Source: Amylibacter sp. (GTDB taxonomy: Bacteria; Pseudomonadota; Alphaproteobacteria; Rhodobacterales; Rhodobacteraceae). From it: a DNA stretch of 64,000 nt. The stretch is taken from contig JAJFHZ010000029.1 of the NCBI GenBank assembly GCA_021775355.1, forward strand, positions 62,001-126,000, written 5' to 3'. The notes beneath the pieces were generated by a model that saw nothing but the letters and a program-made list of their open reading frames with translations, searched no databases and was not told where the DNA came from. This document shows, in pieces, positions 1 through 9,576 of the stretch; within the stretch, counting starts at the first letter, position 1, and the number at the start of each line of letters is the position of its first letter. Made by a program: the position numbers and the translations under genes.

Positions 1-404
1 ATGCATCCCTTGCGCGCATTCAAAATGACCTGTTCGATCTTGGGGCGGATTTCTGCCGTCCTGATATGACGAAAGATAAAGATGCCGATTATACGCCGTT
101 GCGCATATTGGATCGGCAAGTAGACCGCCTAGAGGCTGAAATTGACGCAATGAACACCAAGCTGACCCCATTGCGCAGCTTCGTTTTGCCAGGCGGCTCA
201 GCGCTTGCTGCAAACCTGCACCTATGTCGAACCGTAACACGACGCGCAGAACGCCTAGCGATCACATTGGCAGGTACTGAAGACGTCAATGCCGCTGCAG
301 TGAAATATCTGAACCGCCTATCGGACTGGTTTTTCGTCGCATCACGTACTGCCAACGATAACGGTTCAAAAGACGTGCTTTGGGTGCCCGGGGGGAATCA
401 GTAG
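1..404 (+). CDS. PduO-type cob(I)alamin adenosyltransferase (3' part)
   Basis: Transfers the adenosyl group of ATP to cob(I)alamin, making coenzyme B12. The frame is open from the window edge (first full codon at base 3), and the first visible residues ARIQNDLFDLGADF fit the helical core of the PduO/MMAB family, so the gene starts outside the window. The family's ATP/cobalamin-site segment is present (LPGGSALAANLHLCRTVTRRAER), as is the C-terminal LNRLSDWFFVASR. About 133 of the usual 190 or so residues are visible. A start at the ATG at 66 would remove part of the fold and is not credible. etfBA follow on the same strand, a neighbourhood also seen in other Rhodobacterales. Confidence 0.93.
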   Translation, partial: ASLARIQNDLFDLGADFCRPDMTKDKDADYTPLRILDRQVDRLEAEIDAMNTKLTPLRSFVLPGGSALAANLHLCRTVTRRAERLAITLAGTEDVNAAAVKYLNRLSDWFFVASRTANDNGSKDVLWVPGGNQ

Positions 405-575
405 CGAAATTTCGCCCATGAAATTATCATTTATTTTTTCACGGGCCAAACGCGACGTTATTTCCATGTTTCATGTCGATTCATGTCTTTATTTACGTCA
501 CATCCTATCGTAAAGGGGTTTGGAATATTTAGATGTCTCTAAACCAAGAGACTAATTTAACTTGGAGTGTCGCAG
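402..575. other. etfBA upstream region with repeats and hairpins
   Basis: This stretch holds no gene. The stop of the preceding gene runs into a perfect 12-bp palindrome, GCGAAATTTCGC (404-415). An imperfect inverted repeat follows (GCCCATGAAA 414-423 with TTTCACGGGC 437-446); it has no trailing T-run, so it is only a doubtful terminator. The octamer TTCATGTC occurs twice, at 470-477 and 480-487, exactly 10 bp apart. A 6-bp stem, GTCTCT/AGAGAC with a 6-base loop, lies at 535-552 just before the etfB ribosome-binding site. These are candidate regulatory elements; no promoter is assigned. Confidence 0.45.
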
Positions 576-1337
576 ATGAAGGTGCTAGTCCCCGTCAAAC
601 GTGTGATCGATTACAACGTGAAAGTTCGTGTTAAAGCGGACGGTAGCGGTGTTGATCTTGCGAATGTCAAAATGTCCATGAACCCGTTCGATGAAATTGC
701 TGTTGAAGAAGCCATTCGTCTGCGGGAAGCCGGTAAAGCTGAAGAGATTGTAGCCGTGTCTATCGGTGTGAAACAATCGCAGGAAACTTTGCGCACAGCC
801 TTGGCGATGGGTGCGGATCGTGCCATTTTGATCGAAGCAACAGATGATGTACACACGGACATAGAGCCTTTGGCAGTTGCCAAACTGCTGAAAGCAGTGA
901 TCGACGAAGAACAGCCCGGTCTGGTTCTTTGTGGCAAGCAAGCAATTGATAATGACATGAATGCAACCGGCCAGATGTTGTCTGCCCTGTTGGGTTGGTC
1001 ACAAGGCACGTTTGCGTCGGAACTGTCTGTGGACGGCGACACTGCCACCGTAACCCGCGAAGTTGACGGCGGTCTACAAACCATCAATGTTAAAATGCCG
1101 ACAATCGTTTCGGTCGATCTGCGTTTGAACGAGCCGCGTTATGCGTCTTTGCCGAACATCATGAAAGCCAAGAAGAAACCGATGGATATGAAGACACCGG
1201 CTGACTACGGCGTAGACATTTCACCGCGACTGGAAATCACCAGCACAACAGAGCCATCCGAACGCGCCGCAGGCGTGAAAGTGGCAGATGTCGCTGAACT
1301 GGTTGCGAAACTTAAAGACGAAGCGGGGGTAATCTAA
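576..1337 (+). CDS. etfB: Electron transfer flavoprotein, beta subunit
   Basis: Small AMP-binding subunit of the ETF heterodimer, which collects electrons from acyl-CoA and other flavin dehydrogenases and passes them to ETF-ubiquinone oxidoreductase. The N-terminus [20 protein letters not shown] and the internal [14 protein letters not shown] are hallmark EtfB sequence; 253 aa is the usual size. ATG 576 is chosen over the in-frame GTG at 567 because TTGGAG lies 8 bases upstream of 576 and family members begin at this Met. The stop overlaps the etfA start by one base (TAATG), so the two are translationally coupled. The partner oxidoreductase is in this window at 51402-53057. Confidence 0.97.
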   Translation: MKVLVPVKRVIDYNVKVRVKADGSGVDLANVKMSMNPFDEIAVEEAIRLREAGKAEEIVAVSIGVKQSQETLRTALAMGADRAILIEATDDVHTDIEPLAVAKLLKAVIDEEQPGLVLCGKQAIDNDMNATGQMLSALLGWSQGTFASELSVDGDTATVTREVDGGLQTINVKMPTIVSVDLRLNEPRYASLPNIMKAKKKPMDMKTPADYGVDISPRLEITSTTEPSERAAGVKVADVAELVAKLKDEAGVI

Positions 1338-2263
1338 TGGCTGTTCTTCTATTAGCGGAAATTGTTGCCGGTGAAATTTCACTGGATCAAACCGGTAAAG
1401 CTGTCACTGCAGCTCAGGCTTTGGGCGATGTGACTGTTCTTTGCGCATCCACAGGATGTGGCGATGCGGCGAAAGCTGCGGCCTCACTTGACGGTGTTGC
1501 CAAAGTGCTTTGCGCAGACGACGCTGCTTACGGCAACGGTCTGGCCGAACCTGTGGCGGATTTGATTGTGTCACTTGCAGGTGATTACGATCACATCATG
1601 GCTCCTGCCACATCACATGCCAAAAACATCCTGCCCCGCGTTGCAGCCCTGCTGGACGTGATGGTTATTTCCGACATCACCGGCATTGTGGATGGTGACA
1701 CGTTCGAGCGTCCGATCTATGCAGGAAATGCCATTCAGACAGTTAAATCATCTGACGGCAAAAAAGTTGTTTCCATCCGTACCGCCGGCTTTGATGCCGC
1801 TGCCGAAACAGGCTCTGCATCGGTTGAAACAATTGGTGCCGCTGGTAATCCTGATCTCTCTTCATGGGTTGAAGACAAGGTTCAGACGTCTGATCGCCCC
1901 GAACTGACATCTGCGAAAATCGTGGTGTCCGGTGGTCGCGGTGTCGGATCAGAGGAAAGCTTTGCGATTATCGAAGCACTGGCCGACAAACTGAACGCCG
2001 CAGTTGGCGCATCTCGCGCCGCTGTGGACAGTGGTTACGCACCGAACGACTGGCAGGTTGGTCAAACAGGTAAAGTGGTTGCCCCTGACCTATATATCGC
2101 TTGCGGTATTTCGGGTGCAATTCAACATCTGGCAGGCATGAAAGACAGTAAAGTGATCGTCGCAATCAACAAAGACGAAGAAGCGCCTATTTTTCAGGTG
2201 GCTGACTACGGTCTGGTTGCGGATTTGTTTGATGCAGTGCCTGCATTGACAGACGCGCTTTAG
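1337..2263 (+). CDS. etfA: Electron transfer flavoprotein, alpha subunit
   Basis: FAD-carrying partner of EtfB. The N-terminal domain begins MAVLLLAEI. The C-terminal FAD-binding region is recognised by [12 protein letters not shown] (about residues 197-208) and by [20 protein letters not shown] followed by IQHLAGM (about 243-269), which wrap the flavin. Length 308 aa is typical. The start codon overlaps the etfB stop. A hairpin terminator follows about 25 bases after the stop, so etfBA end here as a transcription unit. Confidence 0.97.
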   Translation: MAVLLLAEIVAGEISLDQTGKAVTAAQALGDVTVLCASTGCGDAAKAAASLDGVAKVLCADDAAYGNGLAEPVADLIVSLAGDYDHIMAPATSHAKNILPRVAALLDVMVISDITGIVDGDTFERPIYAGNAIQTVKSSDGKKVVSIRTAGFDAAAETGSASVETIGAAGNPDLSSWVEDKVQTSDRPELTSAKIVVSGGRGVGSEESFAIIEALADKLNAAVGASRAAVDSGYAPNDWQVGQTGKVVAPDLYIACGISGAIQHLAGMKDSKVIVAINKDEEAPIFQVADYGLVADLFDAVPALTDAL

Positions 2264-2286
2264 CATAAGCCGACATATATCTTAAA

Positions 2287-2318
2287 AGGGTCCGGCTTGT
2301 TGTCGGGCCTTTTTATTT
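2287..2318 (+). terminator. Rho-independent terminator after etfBA
   Basis: A GC-rich inverted repeat, GGTCCGGC/GTCGGGCC (with G-U pairs) around a short TTGT loop, is followed by a run of five T. It overlaps the stop codon of the convergent acyltransferase gene, separating the two opposed units. Confidence 0.8.
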
Positions 2319-3176
2319 GGCATTAAGGCCCAGTTTCAAAGTTTCTGTCCGCAAAAATGCCATCAGACTTTCAGGGTCCGTTTTATATTTATCCAACACA
2401 TCACGCCCAATAGGCTTGCCTATAACCGGCGACTGATCTTTGTGAAACGCATGTTTGATTTCGTACATCAACAGGCTTTGACGGCATGTATCCGAAATGC
2501 GGTTGGCGATCTGAAACCAGCGTGAATTAGAGCCTTGGAAATAGATCGGCACGACTTGCGCATTGCTTTGTAAAACCAATTTAGAGGTGAACTTACCCCA
2601 GTCCGCCTCAATCACGGGACCAAAGGCTGTTTTACTTGTCGAAACGGTTCCCGCCGGAAACACACCGATACAATGTCCTGCTTTAACGCTGCTTAAAGCC
2701 TCTTTGCGGGTTTGCAGGTTTTTGCGAACAGCATCTTCCTCATGTGGAAAACTGATCGACAAAAGATTTTTTTCGGCCACCGCAACACCGTTCAGCAATG
2801 CCCTTGTGATAATCTGAAAATCTTCACGACGCTTTGACAACAACCACGCCAAAACCAACCCATCCACCAGCCCGTGCGGGTGATTGCAAACCACAACAAT
2901 CGGCCCTGATGACGGGATATTTTCCAACTGTTTCAGGGGCGTTGTGATCTTGACACTCATTTCATCCAGAACAGATGTCCAGAAATGTGGGTCCTTATTC
3001 GGATTATTTTCCCAATGGCGCATATGATACAGCAACTGGAACCGTGCCGTCAGAGTTTCGACTGTTCTGATAAAGATACGTTTACCACGTTGCGGAAAGG
3101 AATTGGCATAGGTCAGCTCTGAACGATCATAAAGCATGATCTTTTCGGCTTCTACCTGTGTCTCAATTTCTGTCAC
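2313..3176 (-). CDS. Lysophospholipid acyltransferase family protein
   Basis: Predicted membrane-associated glycerolipid or ornithine-lipid acyltransferase. The acyl-acceptor block reads NHPHGLVDG (about residues 98-106), the variant typical of the hemolysin/OlsA-like branch rather than classical HX4D PlsC. A second block, GVFPAGTVS, follows further on. The proposed start is GTG, one base after the HPr stop (TAA-C-GTG); an ATG 13 codons later is the alternative. It is the last gene of the ChvI-to-HPr operon, which suggests co-expression with the envelope-stress and PTS signalling genes. The exact substrate cannot be read from the sequence. Confidence 0.8.
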   Translation of the reverse strand: MTEIETQVEAEKIMLYDRSELTYANSFPQRGKRIFIRTVETLTARFQLLYHMRHWENNPNKDPHFWTSVLDEMSVKITTPLKQLENIPSSGPIVVVCNHPHGLVDGLVLAWLLSKRREDFQIITRALLNGVAVAEKNLLSISFPHEEDAVRKNLQTRKEALSSVKAGHCIGVFPAGTVSTSKTAFGPVIEADWGKFTSKLVLQSNAQVVPIYFQGSNSRWFQIANRISDTCRQSLLMYEIKHAFHKDQSPVIGKPIGRDVLDKYKTDPESLMAFLRTETLKLGLNAK

Positions 3177-3177
3177 G

Positions 3178-3444
3178 TTATTTTGCCTCGCCGAAATAAT
3201 CAGCCAATAGAGCTTTTAATGCGGCGGCTAGCGATTCCTCTTGTCCACCGGTCGTTTCAATTTCAATCTGGCACCCTTTGGACGCAGCCAACATCATAAG
3301 CCCCATGATAGAGCTACCGGATACGGTCATACCGTCTTTTGAAACCGTCGCATCGGCATCAAAACCTTCGACAGTTTCCACAAATTTCGCCGAAGCGCGG
3401 GCATGCAGACCTTTTTCATTCTCAATTGTAAGGACTTGGATCAT
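3178..3444 (-). CDS. ptsH: HPr-family phosphocarrier protein
   Basis: Small phosphocarrier of the PTS, 88 aa. It keeps the phosphorylatable His in KGLHARAS (residue 14, family His15) and the regulatory Ser in SGSSIMGLMM (residue 45, family Ser46), which is the target of HPr kinase. It can therefore in principle receive phosphate from enzyme I/PEP and from the HprK encoded in the same operon. ATG 3444 is preferred over a TTG one codon upstream. No enzyme I gene is in the window. The start lies 18 bases downstream of the EIIA stop. Confidence 0.95.
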   Translation of the reverse strand: MIQVLTIENEKGLHARASAKFVETVEGFDADATVSKDGMTVSGSSIMGLMMLAASKGCQIEIETTGGQEESLAAALKALLADYFGEAK

Positions 3445-3462
3445 CAAAGCTGCCTTTATATC

Positions 3463-3846
3463 TTAGCTGTTACAGCAATTCATATACTTTTTACCAGCGG
3501 CCATACTTGTCTCAATGGCATGATCCACAGTCATATTGCGTGATTTCGCAAGCTTTATCAGCATTGGCAGGTTAGCACCATAAAGGATTTTTCTTTTCGT
3601 TTCCGCACAAGCCATCATCGACAGATTGGCCGGCGACCCGCCAAACATATCCACAACGACAATAACACCGTCACCCATATCTACACTGTTGGCGGCATCG
3701 TAGATTTCTGTCTGTTTTGCAGTGCGGTCACATTCAGCGGCAATAGATATCGCCCTGATACCGTCCTGTTTACCTACGACATGTTCAATGGCAGCCAAAT
3801 ATTCATTGGCCAATCCGCCGTGTGCTACAATAACAACCCCTATCAA
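3463..3846 (-). CDS. PTS mannose-type EIIA component
   Basis: Cytosolic EIIA(Man)-fold protein, 127 aa, accepting phosphate from HPr. The active-site His is in VIVAHGGLANE (His9), and the conserved DMFGGSPANL loop lies at about residues 66-75. No EIIB, EIIC or EIID transport components are nearby, so a regulatory role is inferred, as in other alphaproteobacterial PTS modules of this layout. The start codon is TTG: it follows AGGAG by 11 bases and gives the family-typical N-terminus, and no ATG is available between the rapZ stop and the active-site His. Confidence 0.92.
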   Translation of the reverse strand: MIGVVIVAHGGLANEYLAAIEHVVGKQDGIRAISIAAECDRTAKQTEIYDAANSVDMGDGVIVVVDMFGGSPANLSMMACAETKRKILYGANLPMLIKLAKSRNMTVDHAIETSMAAGKKYMNCCNS

Positions 3847-3873
3847 AACGCTGCCGCTCCTATAGTACCCACA

Positions 3874-4743
3874 TTACTGCCTTTCCAGTTCTCGATGGCG
3901 TATAGACACGTGCCAACCCGAGTCTGCAAGGCTTTTCCCCAAGACTTCTGCTATGCAAACTGAGCGGTGTTGTCCACCCGTACAACCAAAGCCCAGTGAA
4001 AAGTGTGCTTTTCCTTCATCAATATAGGCAGGCAATAAAAATTCGCACATGCCCAACAAGCGCTCAAAAAACTCGTCGAACCTGATATCCGACTTTACAT
4101 AATCCACCACTTCTTTGTCTGTGCCATCCATGATGCGTAAAGATTTATCCCAGAACGGATTGTTTAAAAAACGACAGTCGTAAATCATATCTATGCCGCG
4201 CGGGGTACCGCGCTTATATGAAAACGAATGCAGCGTAATCGCTAAATGTTTAGCATCAGCATCCCCGTACCAGTTCTTTAGTTCCTGTTTTAAGTCATGT
4301 GGTGACAGGTTTGTCGTTTCTATCAACACATCCGCCCGCAATCGTAGTGTTGAAAGGATTTTCTTTTCACGCTCAATACCGAATTTCGGCGTTTCATCCG
4401 GCGTTAATGGATGGCGGCGGCGGGTTTCGCTATACCGGCGCACCAAGGCATCTGTGTCACAATCCAAAAATAGGATTGTACTGTCAAACCCTTCTATGTG
4501 TTTGATTTCTTCATGAATATCCAACACTGAACCAACGCTGAAATCGCGGGTTCGAATATCTACCCCCAAGGCAATCTGGCGACCGTTTGTTTGCCCCGAC
4601 AACAGATCCGGCAGCAAAGATAAGGGCATATTGTCTATGGTTTCAAAACCCATATCTTCAAATACATTAATCGCAGTGCTGCGCCCTGCACCCGATGGCC
4701 CGGTAACAAGTACGATGTTTGATTGTTGTGTCTTTCCGGTCAC
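3874..4743 (-). CDS. rapZ: RapZ/YvcJ-family nucleotide-binding protein
   Basis: P-loop protein of the RapZ family. In enterics it is an RNase adapter controlling amino-sugar synthesis through small RNAs; that role is not established for alphaproteobacteria. The N-terminal Walker A is GPSGAGRST (residues 15-23), with Arg where Lys is usual. The C-terminal family signature [12 protein letters not shown] is present near residue 255. Length 289 aa is normal. GTG start overlapping the hprK stop (GTGA). Placement between HprK and EIIA fits PTS-linked regulation. Confidence 0.93.
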   Translation of the reverse strand: MTGKTQQSNIVLVTGPSGAGRSTAINVFEDMGFETIDNMPLSLLPDLLSGQTNGRQIALGVDIRTRDFSVGSVLDIHEEIKHIEGFDSTILFLDCDTDALVRRYSETRRRHPLTPDETPKFGIEREKKILSTLRLRADVLIETTNLSPHDLKQELKNWYGDADAKHLAITLHSFSYKRGTPRGIDMIYDCRFLNNPFWDKSLRIMDGTDKEVVDYVKSDIRFDEFFERLLGMCEFLLPAYIDEGKAHFSLGFGCTGGQHRSVCIAEVLGKSLADSGWHVSIRHRELERQ

Positions 4744-5189
4744 GGCATTGATCCAGTTGCTTGATCACGTCCAAACAGATTAAGCAGCCTTACGACTGTT
4801 GGCAAGTTTGCGATACCATTACCCGCAATGATGTCCACCCGATGCTCGCTAATCTTTACGGTTCGCGGGATCGGTAAACGGTCGTGCGCAACGGCATTTA
4901 GATCCACCACAAGATTTAATCGTGAGCTTTCCAGGTACGGGCAGTTTAATATCCCGACATTTCGCGCCTCGATTTTTCCCGCGATTGATGCAGGGGGCGA
5001 CACGTTCACACCTTTTATATCTGTGGATAAAATAACCTGATCGTCGGATACCAATACCCCACCCAGCGCGATCAGATTTAAGGCCAAAGTGGATTTTCCA
5101 GACCCCGAGGGGCCTATTGCCAGTATGCTTTTTCCGTCAAAATCAACACAGGATCCGTGTACAGCACCTAGTCCGATCGTTGAAATCAC
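4740..5189 (-). CDS. hprK: HPr kinase/phosphorylase, short alphaproteobacterial form
   Basis: Phosphorylates, and probably dephosphorylates, the regulatory Ser of HPr. At 149 aa it has only the catalytic C-terminal domain, as usual in alphaproteobacteria; the N-terminal domain of Gram-positive HprK is missing. Walker A GPSGSGKST lies at residues 26-34, with LVSDDQV following. GTG start overlapping the chvG stop by four bases (GTGA). Its substrate HPr is encoded four genes downstream of chvG in the same operon and retains the target Ser. Confidence 0.93.
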   Translation of the reverse strand: MISTIGLGAVHGSCVDFDGKSILAIGPSGSGKSTLALNLIALGGVLVSDDQVILSTDIKGVNVSPPASIAGKIEARNVGILNCPYLESSRLNLVVDLNAVAHDRLPIPRTVKISEHRVDIIAGNGIANLPTVVRLLNLFGRDQATGSMP

Positions 5190-6850
5190 CCCGGCAATCC
5201 GACAACAAAACGCGCACCAAGCGGTGGAGACCCTACAGGGGCATTTTTGACATGGATATTTTCAGCCCAAATAACCCCCCCATGCGCTTCGACGATCTGC
5301 TTGGAAATCGATAGGCCAAGACCAGAGTTATTACCAAAATTTTCAACAGGGCGGTTTGAATAAAACCGTTTGAAAACTTTGGTTAAGCTGTCTTCAGGTA
5401 TGCCTTGCCCGGTATCTTCAACCACAATCAGTACGCGGTTTTCAACATGACGCGCCCAAATCCTGACCGCATCGCCCTTTTCACAAAAAGACACCGCATT
5501 GGAAATCAAGTTCACAAATACCTGTGCCAGACGTTCTTCCAACCCGTCGATCACAATTTTCTCATCCGGTGCATCAAAGATCATTTCTATCCCCAACTCC
5601 TGTGCTTCCAAACCATGGAAATCCACAATGCGTTCCAGCATTCTGATCAGATCAAAGCGTTCTTCTTCTTCTTTAACCAGCTCTGAATCCAAACGAGATG
5701 CATTTGAAATGTCCGATACTAGCCGATCAAGACGACGAACATCATGTTCGACCACATCCAGCAACCTATTGCGTTTTTCGCCTTCGGGTGCGACGCGCAG
5801 CGTTTCAATTGCTGACCGCAAAGAGGCAAGCGGATTCTTAATCTCATGCGCCACGTCCGCTGCGAACTGTTCATTGGCTTCAATACGGTGGTACAATGCG
5901 GACGTCATATTGCGCATCGCATTTGAAAGGTGTCCAATTTCATCGGCGCGACCCGTCATGTCAGGGATAAGCACACGGTCAGAATTATCTCTGCGCAATT
6001 TAGATGTCGTTCCCGCATCCATTGCCGCCGCTAAATCATATATCGGGTTAGCAATGGTGTTGGCCAAGACCATCGACAGGATAATCGACAGGCCCGCAGC
6101 CAATGCAAACAGGCGCAAAATAGTATTACGTTCCTGCTTTCGCAGGTCTTCCATCATACCCTGTGGTGTTGATGCAATCACAGAACCAACCACCGCGCCA
6201 TTCATCTTGATAAATTGCCCAACCGCGATAACTGTTTCACCTGATTGAATTGTACCTTGTAGGCTTTTTTCTCCGCCATCACCAATACGAACGGCAAGAC
6301 GTTTGGTAATCTCATCAACACTTATTGCCTGAGTTGCAGAAGTTTTATCTTTAAACATACCGGCAATCTTATCTGCCAATCCGTCCAGAAAATAACTGAA
6401 ATCTTTTGCGCCCCCCGAGTTTCGTTTATTCTGGTCAAAATCGACACTGGAAAGCAATATTCCAAGTGGTTGGTTTTTCGCGTCAAAGATGTGAACTTCC
6501 GAAATCCCGGAGCGCGGTAATCTTTCAATCATTGCCCCAAGCAATGCATCCCCTGACAATGCCTCATTTGTATTGTTTGACATCCGTTCTTGCAGAAGCT
6601 GTGCATATAATGTGGTTTCGGATTGCAATGCCGCCACCCGTTCGGACGCCACGGAATTGCGAAACTGGCTAAGATACAACATGCCCAGCAGCAGCACGCA
6701 AAGTGCGACCAGGTTAAATGCAATAATCCGACGCGCTAGTGCGGACGTCCAAAAGTATCGCTTTATATCAGGTGTGTTTGGCTTGTCATCAGCATAACCG
6801 CTGTCAGATATGTCCATATCCGAAGCCATGTCTATCTCTGCATTTGCCAT
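5186..6850 (-). CDS. chvG: ChvG-type sensor histidine kinase
   Basis: Inner-membrane sensor kinase of the ChvG/ExoS type, known in related bacteria for responding to acid or envelope conditions. TM1 is at about residues 42-62, followed by a periplasmic sensor domain of about 180 aa, TM2 at about 244-266, then HAMP. The phosphoacceptor is His335 in AADVAHEIKNPLASLR. The ATPase has N-box LISNAVSF, G1 VEDTGQGIP and G2 GLGLSISKQIVEAHGG. I start at ATG 6850, four bases after the chvI stop; the longer reading frame runs 22 codons into chvI and looks spurious. 554 aa. No strong ribosome-binding site is visible, so translational coupling is likely. Confidence 0.95.
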   Translation of the reverse strand: MANAEIDMASDMDISDSGYADDKPNTPDIKRYFWTSALARRIIAFNLVALCVLLLGMLYLSQFRNSVASERVAALQSETTLYAQLLQERMSNNTNEALSGDALLGAMIERLPRSGISEVHIFDAKNQPLGILLSSVDFDQNKRNSGGAKDFSYFLDGLADKIAGMFKDKTSATQAISVDEITKRLAVRIGDGGEKSLQGTIQSGETVIAVGQFIKMNGAVVGSVIASTPQGMMEDLRKQERNTILRLFALAAGLSIILSMVLANTIANPIYDLAAAMDAGTTSKLRRDNSDRVLIPDMTGRADEIGHLSNAMRNMTSALYHRIEANEQFAADVAHEIKNPLASLRSAIETLRVAPEGEKRNRLLDVVEHDVRRLDRLVSDISNASRLDSELVKEEEERFDLIRMLERIVDFHGLEAQELGIEMIFDAPDEKIVIDGLEERLAQVFVNLISNAVSFCEKGDAVRIWARHVENRVLIVVEDTGQGIPEDSLTKVFKRFYSNRPVENFGNNSGLGLSISKQIVEAHGGVIWAENIHVKNAPVGSPPLGARFVVGLPG

Positions 6851-6854
6851 GATT

Positions 6855-7565
6855 TTATTGTTCGTTGTAGCGGTAACCAATACCATACAGCGTTTCAATG
6901 GCGCTGAAATCATCATCTACAGTGCGCATTTTTTTACGCAATCTTTTAATGTGGCTGTCAATCGTGCGATCATCAACATAGACCTGATCATCATAGGCCA
7001 CATCCATCAGCTGATCCCGGCTTTTTACAAATCCCGGGCGTGTCGCTAACGCTTGAAGCAACAGAAACTCTGTAACCGTCAGTGAAACGTTCTGACCTTT
7101 CCACATCACAGCATGGCGCATTGGATCCATTGTCAGATCACCACGATCTATCAGACTGTCATTTGCTTCCTCTGAGATTACGGAACCCGCATCTGAAAGG
7201 CGTACTTCCTGACGCCGCAGAATTGCGCGAATGCGTTCAACCAACAATCGTTGGGAAAATGGTTTGCGCACATAATCGTCAGCACCCATCCGCAGGCCCA
7301 AAACCTCATCGATTTCATCATCTTTGGATGTTAGGAATATGACCGGCATATCCGTTTTTTGCCGCAAACGGCCCAGTAAATCCATACCGTCCATGCGGGG
7401 CATTTTGATGTCCAGAACTGCCATATCCGGCATCGACTCGTTGAAAGCATTCAATGCCTGCAACCCGTCATTATATGTGGATACATCATAACCTTCTGCT
7501 TCTAATGTCATGGAAACGGAAGTAAGAATATTACGGTCGTCATCGACCAAAGCTATTTTAGCCAT
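6855..7565 (-). CDS. chvI: ChvI-type OmpR-family response regulator
   Basis: Response regulator partner of ChvG, 236 aa. Receiver domain with acidic triad D8-D9-D10, phosphoacceptor Asp52 ([12 protein letters not shown]) and Lys in YVRKPF. The C-terminal OmpR/PhoB winged helix ends [15 protein letters not shown]. First gene of the minus-strand signalling operon. It is divergent from pckA across about 320 bases, so both promoters lie in that gap and ChvI control of pckA is plausible but unproven here. Confidence 0.96.
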   Translation of the reverse strand: MAKIALVDDDRNILTSVSMTLEAEGYDVSTYNDGLQALNAFNESMPDMAVLDIKMPRMDGMDLLGRLRQKTDMPVIFLTSKDDEIDEVLGLRMGADDYVRKPFSQRLLVERIRAILRRQEVRLSDAGSVISEEANDSLIDRGDLTMDPMRHAVMWKGQNVSLTVTEFLLLQALATRPGFVKSRDQLMDVAYDDQVYVDDRTIDSHIKRLRKKMRTVDDDFSAIETLYGIGYRYNEQ

Positions 7566-7885
7566 GCTGCCCTCTGAATGTTTGCTCGTATTTTTTTATT
7601 ATTATTCTCTCCATAATCCGCTACCTGAGTCGCAGAATCAACTTAAATCTGTTAATTGCGGCATAATCGTGTCTTTTTTTCATCACAATCCGCTAGGAAC
7701 CCACACACACGTTAGCGTTAACTGCGCGAAATTGACCTAAAAACAGGGATTTCATTCAAATAACGACATGTTATACAGCCCGAATATTCCTCATGGAAGT
7801 AATGTAATTCTAGACGGTTGATGTTAATCAAACCTGATCACTAATGGTAAAATCTGCAAGAATTTACCCAAGGAGCACAGATAAT
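7566..7885. promoter_or_regulatory. Divergent chvI/pckA control region
   Basis: A 320-base gene-free, AT-rich region must hold both divergent promoters. Close to pckA there is a small inverted repeat TTGAT/ATCAA (7818-7822 and 7827-7831). A weak -35/-10-like pair TTAATC (7824) and TAAAAT (7848) has an 18-base spacer. The pckA ribosome-binding site AAGGAG lies at 7870-7875. A (CA)n-like CACACACACG tract lies around 7700. No known operator is recognised with confidence. Confidence 0.4.
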
Positions 7886-9487
7886 ATGGAAAACGGTCGC
7901 GTAAACCCAACCCACCGGTTGGAAGATACAGGCATTTCAGGTCTAAAAACCGTTCACTATAATCTACTGGAACCGGCATTGATTGAAGCGGCTTTGAAAA
8001 AAGGCGAAGGCGAATTGGGACAAGGTGGTGCTTTCCTTGTTTCCACCGGCGAATACACAGGCCGTTCCCCGAAAGATAAATTTGTGGTTGATGAACCATC
8101 CGTCAAAGACAGTATCTGGTGGGAAAACAATCCGCCGCTGGCAATGGATGCCTTTGAACAGTTGAAAAAAGACATGTTCGCCCACATGGAAGGCGGCGAA
8201 TATTTTGTGCAAGACTTGTTCGGTGGTTCTGATCCGGCCTACCAGCTAAACACACGGGTAATTACGGAACTTGCCTGGCATAGCCTGTTTATCCGCACCA
8301 TGTTACGCCGCCCCGAAACATCAGAACTAGACAGCTTCATTCCGGAATTTACCGTGGTGAATTGCCCGACATTTCAGGCTGACCCTGCAAAACACGGCTG
8401 TCGTTCCGAAGTGATCATTGCGATTTCATTCGAACAAAAATTGGTGCTGATCGGTGGCACGGAATATGCAGGTGAGAATAAAAAAGGCGTTTTCTCGGTG
8501 CTGAATTACCTGTTGCCCGATCATGGTGTCATGCCAATGCATTGCTCTGCCAACCACGCAATTGGCGACCCTTCGGATACAGCCGTATTCTTTGGCCTGT
8601 CCGGCACGGGAAAAACCACATTATCCGCTGACCCGAAACGGGTCTTGATTGGGGATGATGAACACGGTTGGTCTGACACAACCACCTTTAACTTCGAAGG
8701 CGGGTGCTACGCAAAGACGATCAACTTGTCAGCCGAAGCAGAACCGGAAATTTATGCGACGACACAAAAATTCTGCACAGTGATCGAAAATATGGTCTAC
8801 GATAAATACACTAAAAAGTTGGATTTCGAAGATGACAGCCTGACCGCCAATATGCGTTGCGCTTATCCGTTGCATTATATTTCCAATGCGTCTGACGACT
8901 CGATCGGCGGCCAGCCGAAAAACATCATCATGCTGACATGCGATGCCTTTGGTGTTCTGCCCCCCATCGCACGTCTGACGCCTGCACAGGCCATGTATCA
9001 TTTCCTATCCGGATTTACCTCTAAAGTGGCAGGTACCGAACGTGGTGTCACAGAGCCACAACCTACATTTTCCACATGCTTTGGCGCGCCTTTCATGCCG
9101 CGCCGCCCGGAAGCATACGGTGCATTGTTACGTGATAAAATCGCATCCACCGGGGCCACATGTTGGCTGGTCAACACAGGTTGGACAGGCGGTGCTTACG
9201 GCACGGGTGCACGGATGCCGATCAAGGCCACACGCGGTTTGCTGACAGCCGCTCTGGATGGTTCGCTAAACAATGCGGACTTCCGTCGCGATGAAAATTT
9301 TGGCTTTGATGTACCTGTAGCCGTTACAGGCATCGACAATGCATTACTGGATCCGCGCAATACATGGGCTGACAAAGCCGCGTATGATGCAAATGCCGCA
9401 AAATTGGTTGGTATGTTCTCGGACAATTTCGCACAATATGAAAAACATGTCAGCGATGATGTTCTAGCCGTAAAAATCAGCGCATAA
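7886..9487 (+). CDS. pckA: Phosphoenolpyruvate carboxykinase (ATP)
   Basis: Converts oxaloacetate plus ATP to PEP, ADP and CO2, the committing step of gluconeogenesis from TCA intermediates. The PEPCK kinase-1a loop GLSGTGKT lies at residues 237-244 and the metal-binding GDDEHGW at 256-262; the substrate-site [11 protein letters not shown] is at about 56-66. ATG 7886 is chosen because AAGGAG sits 10 bases upstream; the in-frame ATG at 7844 has no ribosome-binding site. 533 aa, normal for the family. Divergent from chvI, and followed by a strong terminator. Confidence 0.97.
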   Translation: MENGRVNPTHRLEDTGISGLKTVHYNLLEPALIEAALKKGEGELGQGGAFLVSTGEYTGRSPKDKFVVDEPSVKDSIWWENNPPLAMDAFEQLKKDMFAHMEGGEYFVQDLFGGSDPAYQLNTRVITELAWHSLFIRTMLRRPETSELDSFIPEFTVVNCPTFQADPAKHGCRSEVIIAISFEQKLVLIGGTEYAGENKKGVFSVLNYLLPDHGVMPMHCSANHAIGDPSDTAVFFGLSGTGKTTLSADPKRVLIGDDEHGWSDTTTFNFEGGCYAKTINLSAEAEPEIYATTQKFCTVIENMVYDKYTKKLDFEDDSLTANMRCAYPLHYISNASDDSIGGQPKNIIMLTCDAFGVLPPIARLTPAQAMYHFLSGFTSKVAGTERGVTEPQPTFSTCFGAPFMPRRPEAYGALLRDKIASTGATCWLVNTGWTGGAYGTGARMPIKATRGLLTAALDGSLNNADFRRDENFGFDVPVAVTGIDNALLDPRNTWADKAAYDANAAKLVGMFSDNFAQYEKHVSDDVLAVKISA

Positions 9488-9507
9488 ATCACCATCACAA
9501 TAGTTTT

Positions 9508-9535
9508 AACCGCGTCCCAATGGGCGCGGTTTTTT
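9508..9535 (+). terminator. Rho-independent terminator after pckA
   Basis: Inverted repeat ACCGCG...CGCGGT with an inner CCC/GGG extension and a small AAT loop, followed directly by a run of six T. It lies 20 bases after the pckA stop. Confidence 0.88.
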
Positions 9536-9576
9536 ATGGGATTGATAAAGCCTGAACGAGCTGCAAATCTACCCGC

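Noticed and set aside
66..404. Start of the adenosyltransferase at ATG 66
   Set aside because: The frame is open to the window edge and the upstream residues match the family core, so this is a 5'-truncated gene.
404..446. Palindrome and inverted repeat as a terminator for the adenosyltransferase
   Set aside because: No T-run after the stem and the 12-bp palindrome has no loop; kept only as a noted repeat.
585..1087. Long antisense frames over etfB
   Set aside because: Shadows of the strongly conserved etfB coding sequence on the other strand; no ribosome-binding site or family similarity.
5499..6248. 249-codon + strand frame inside chvG
   Set aside because: Ser/Arg-rich composition typical of antisense translation; chvG is unambiguous.
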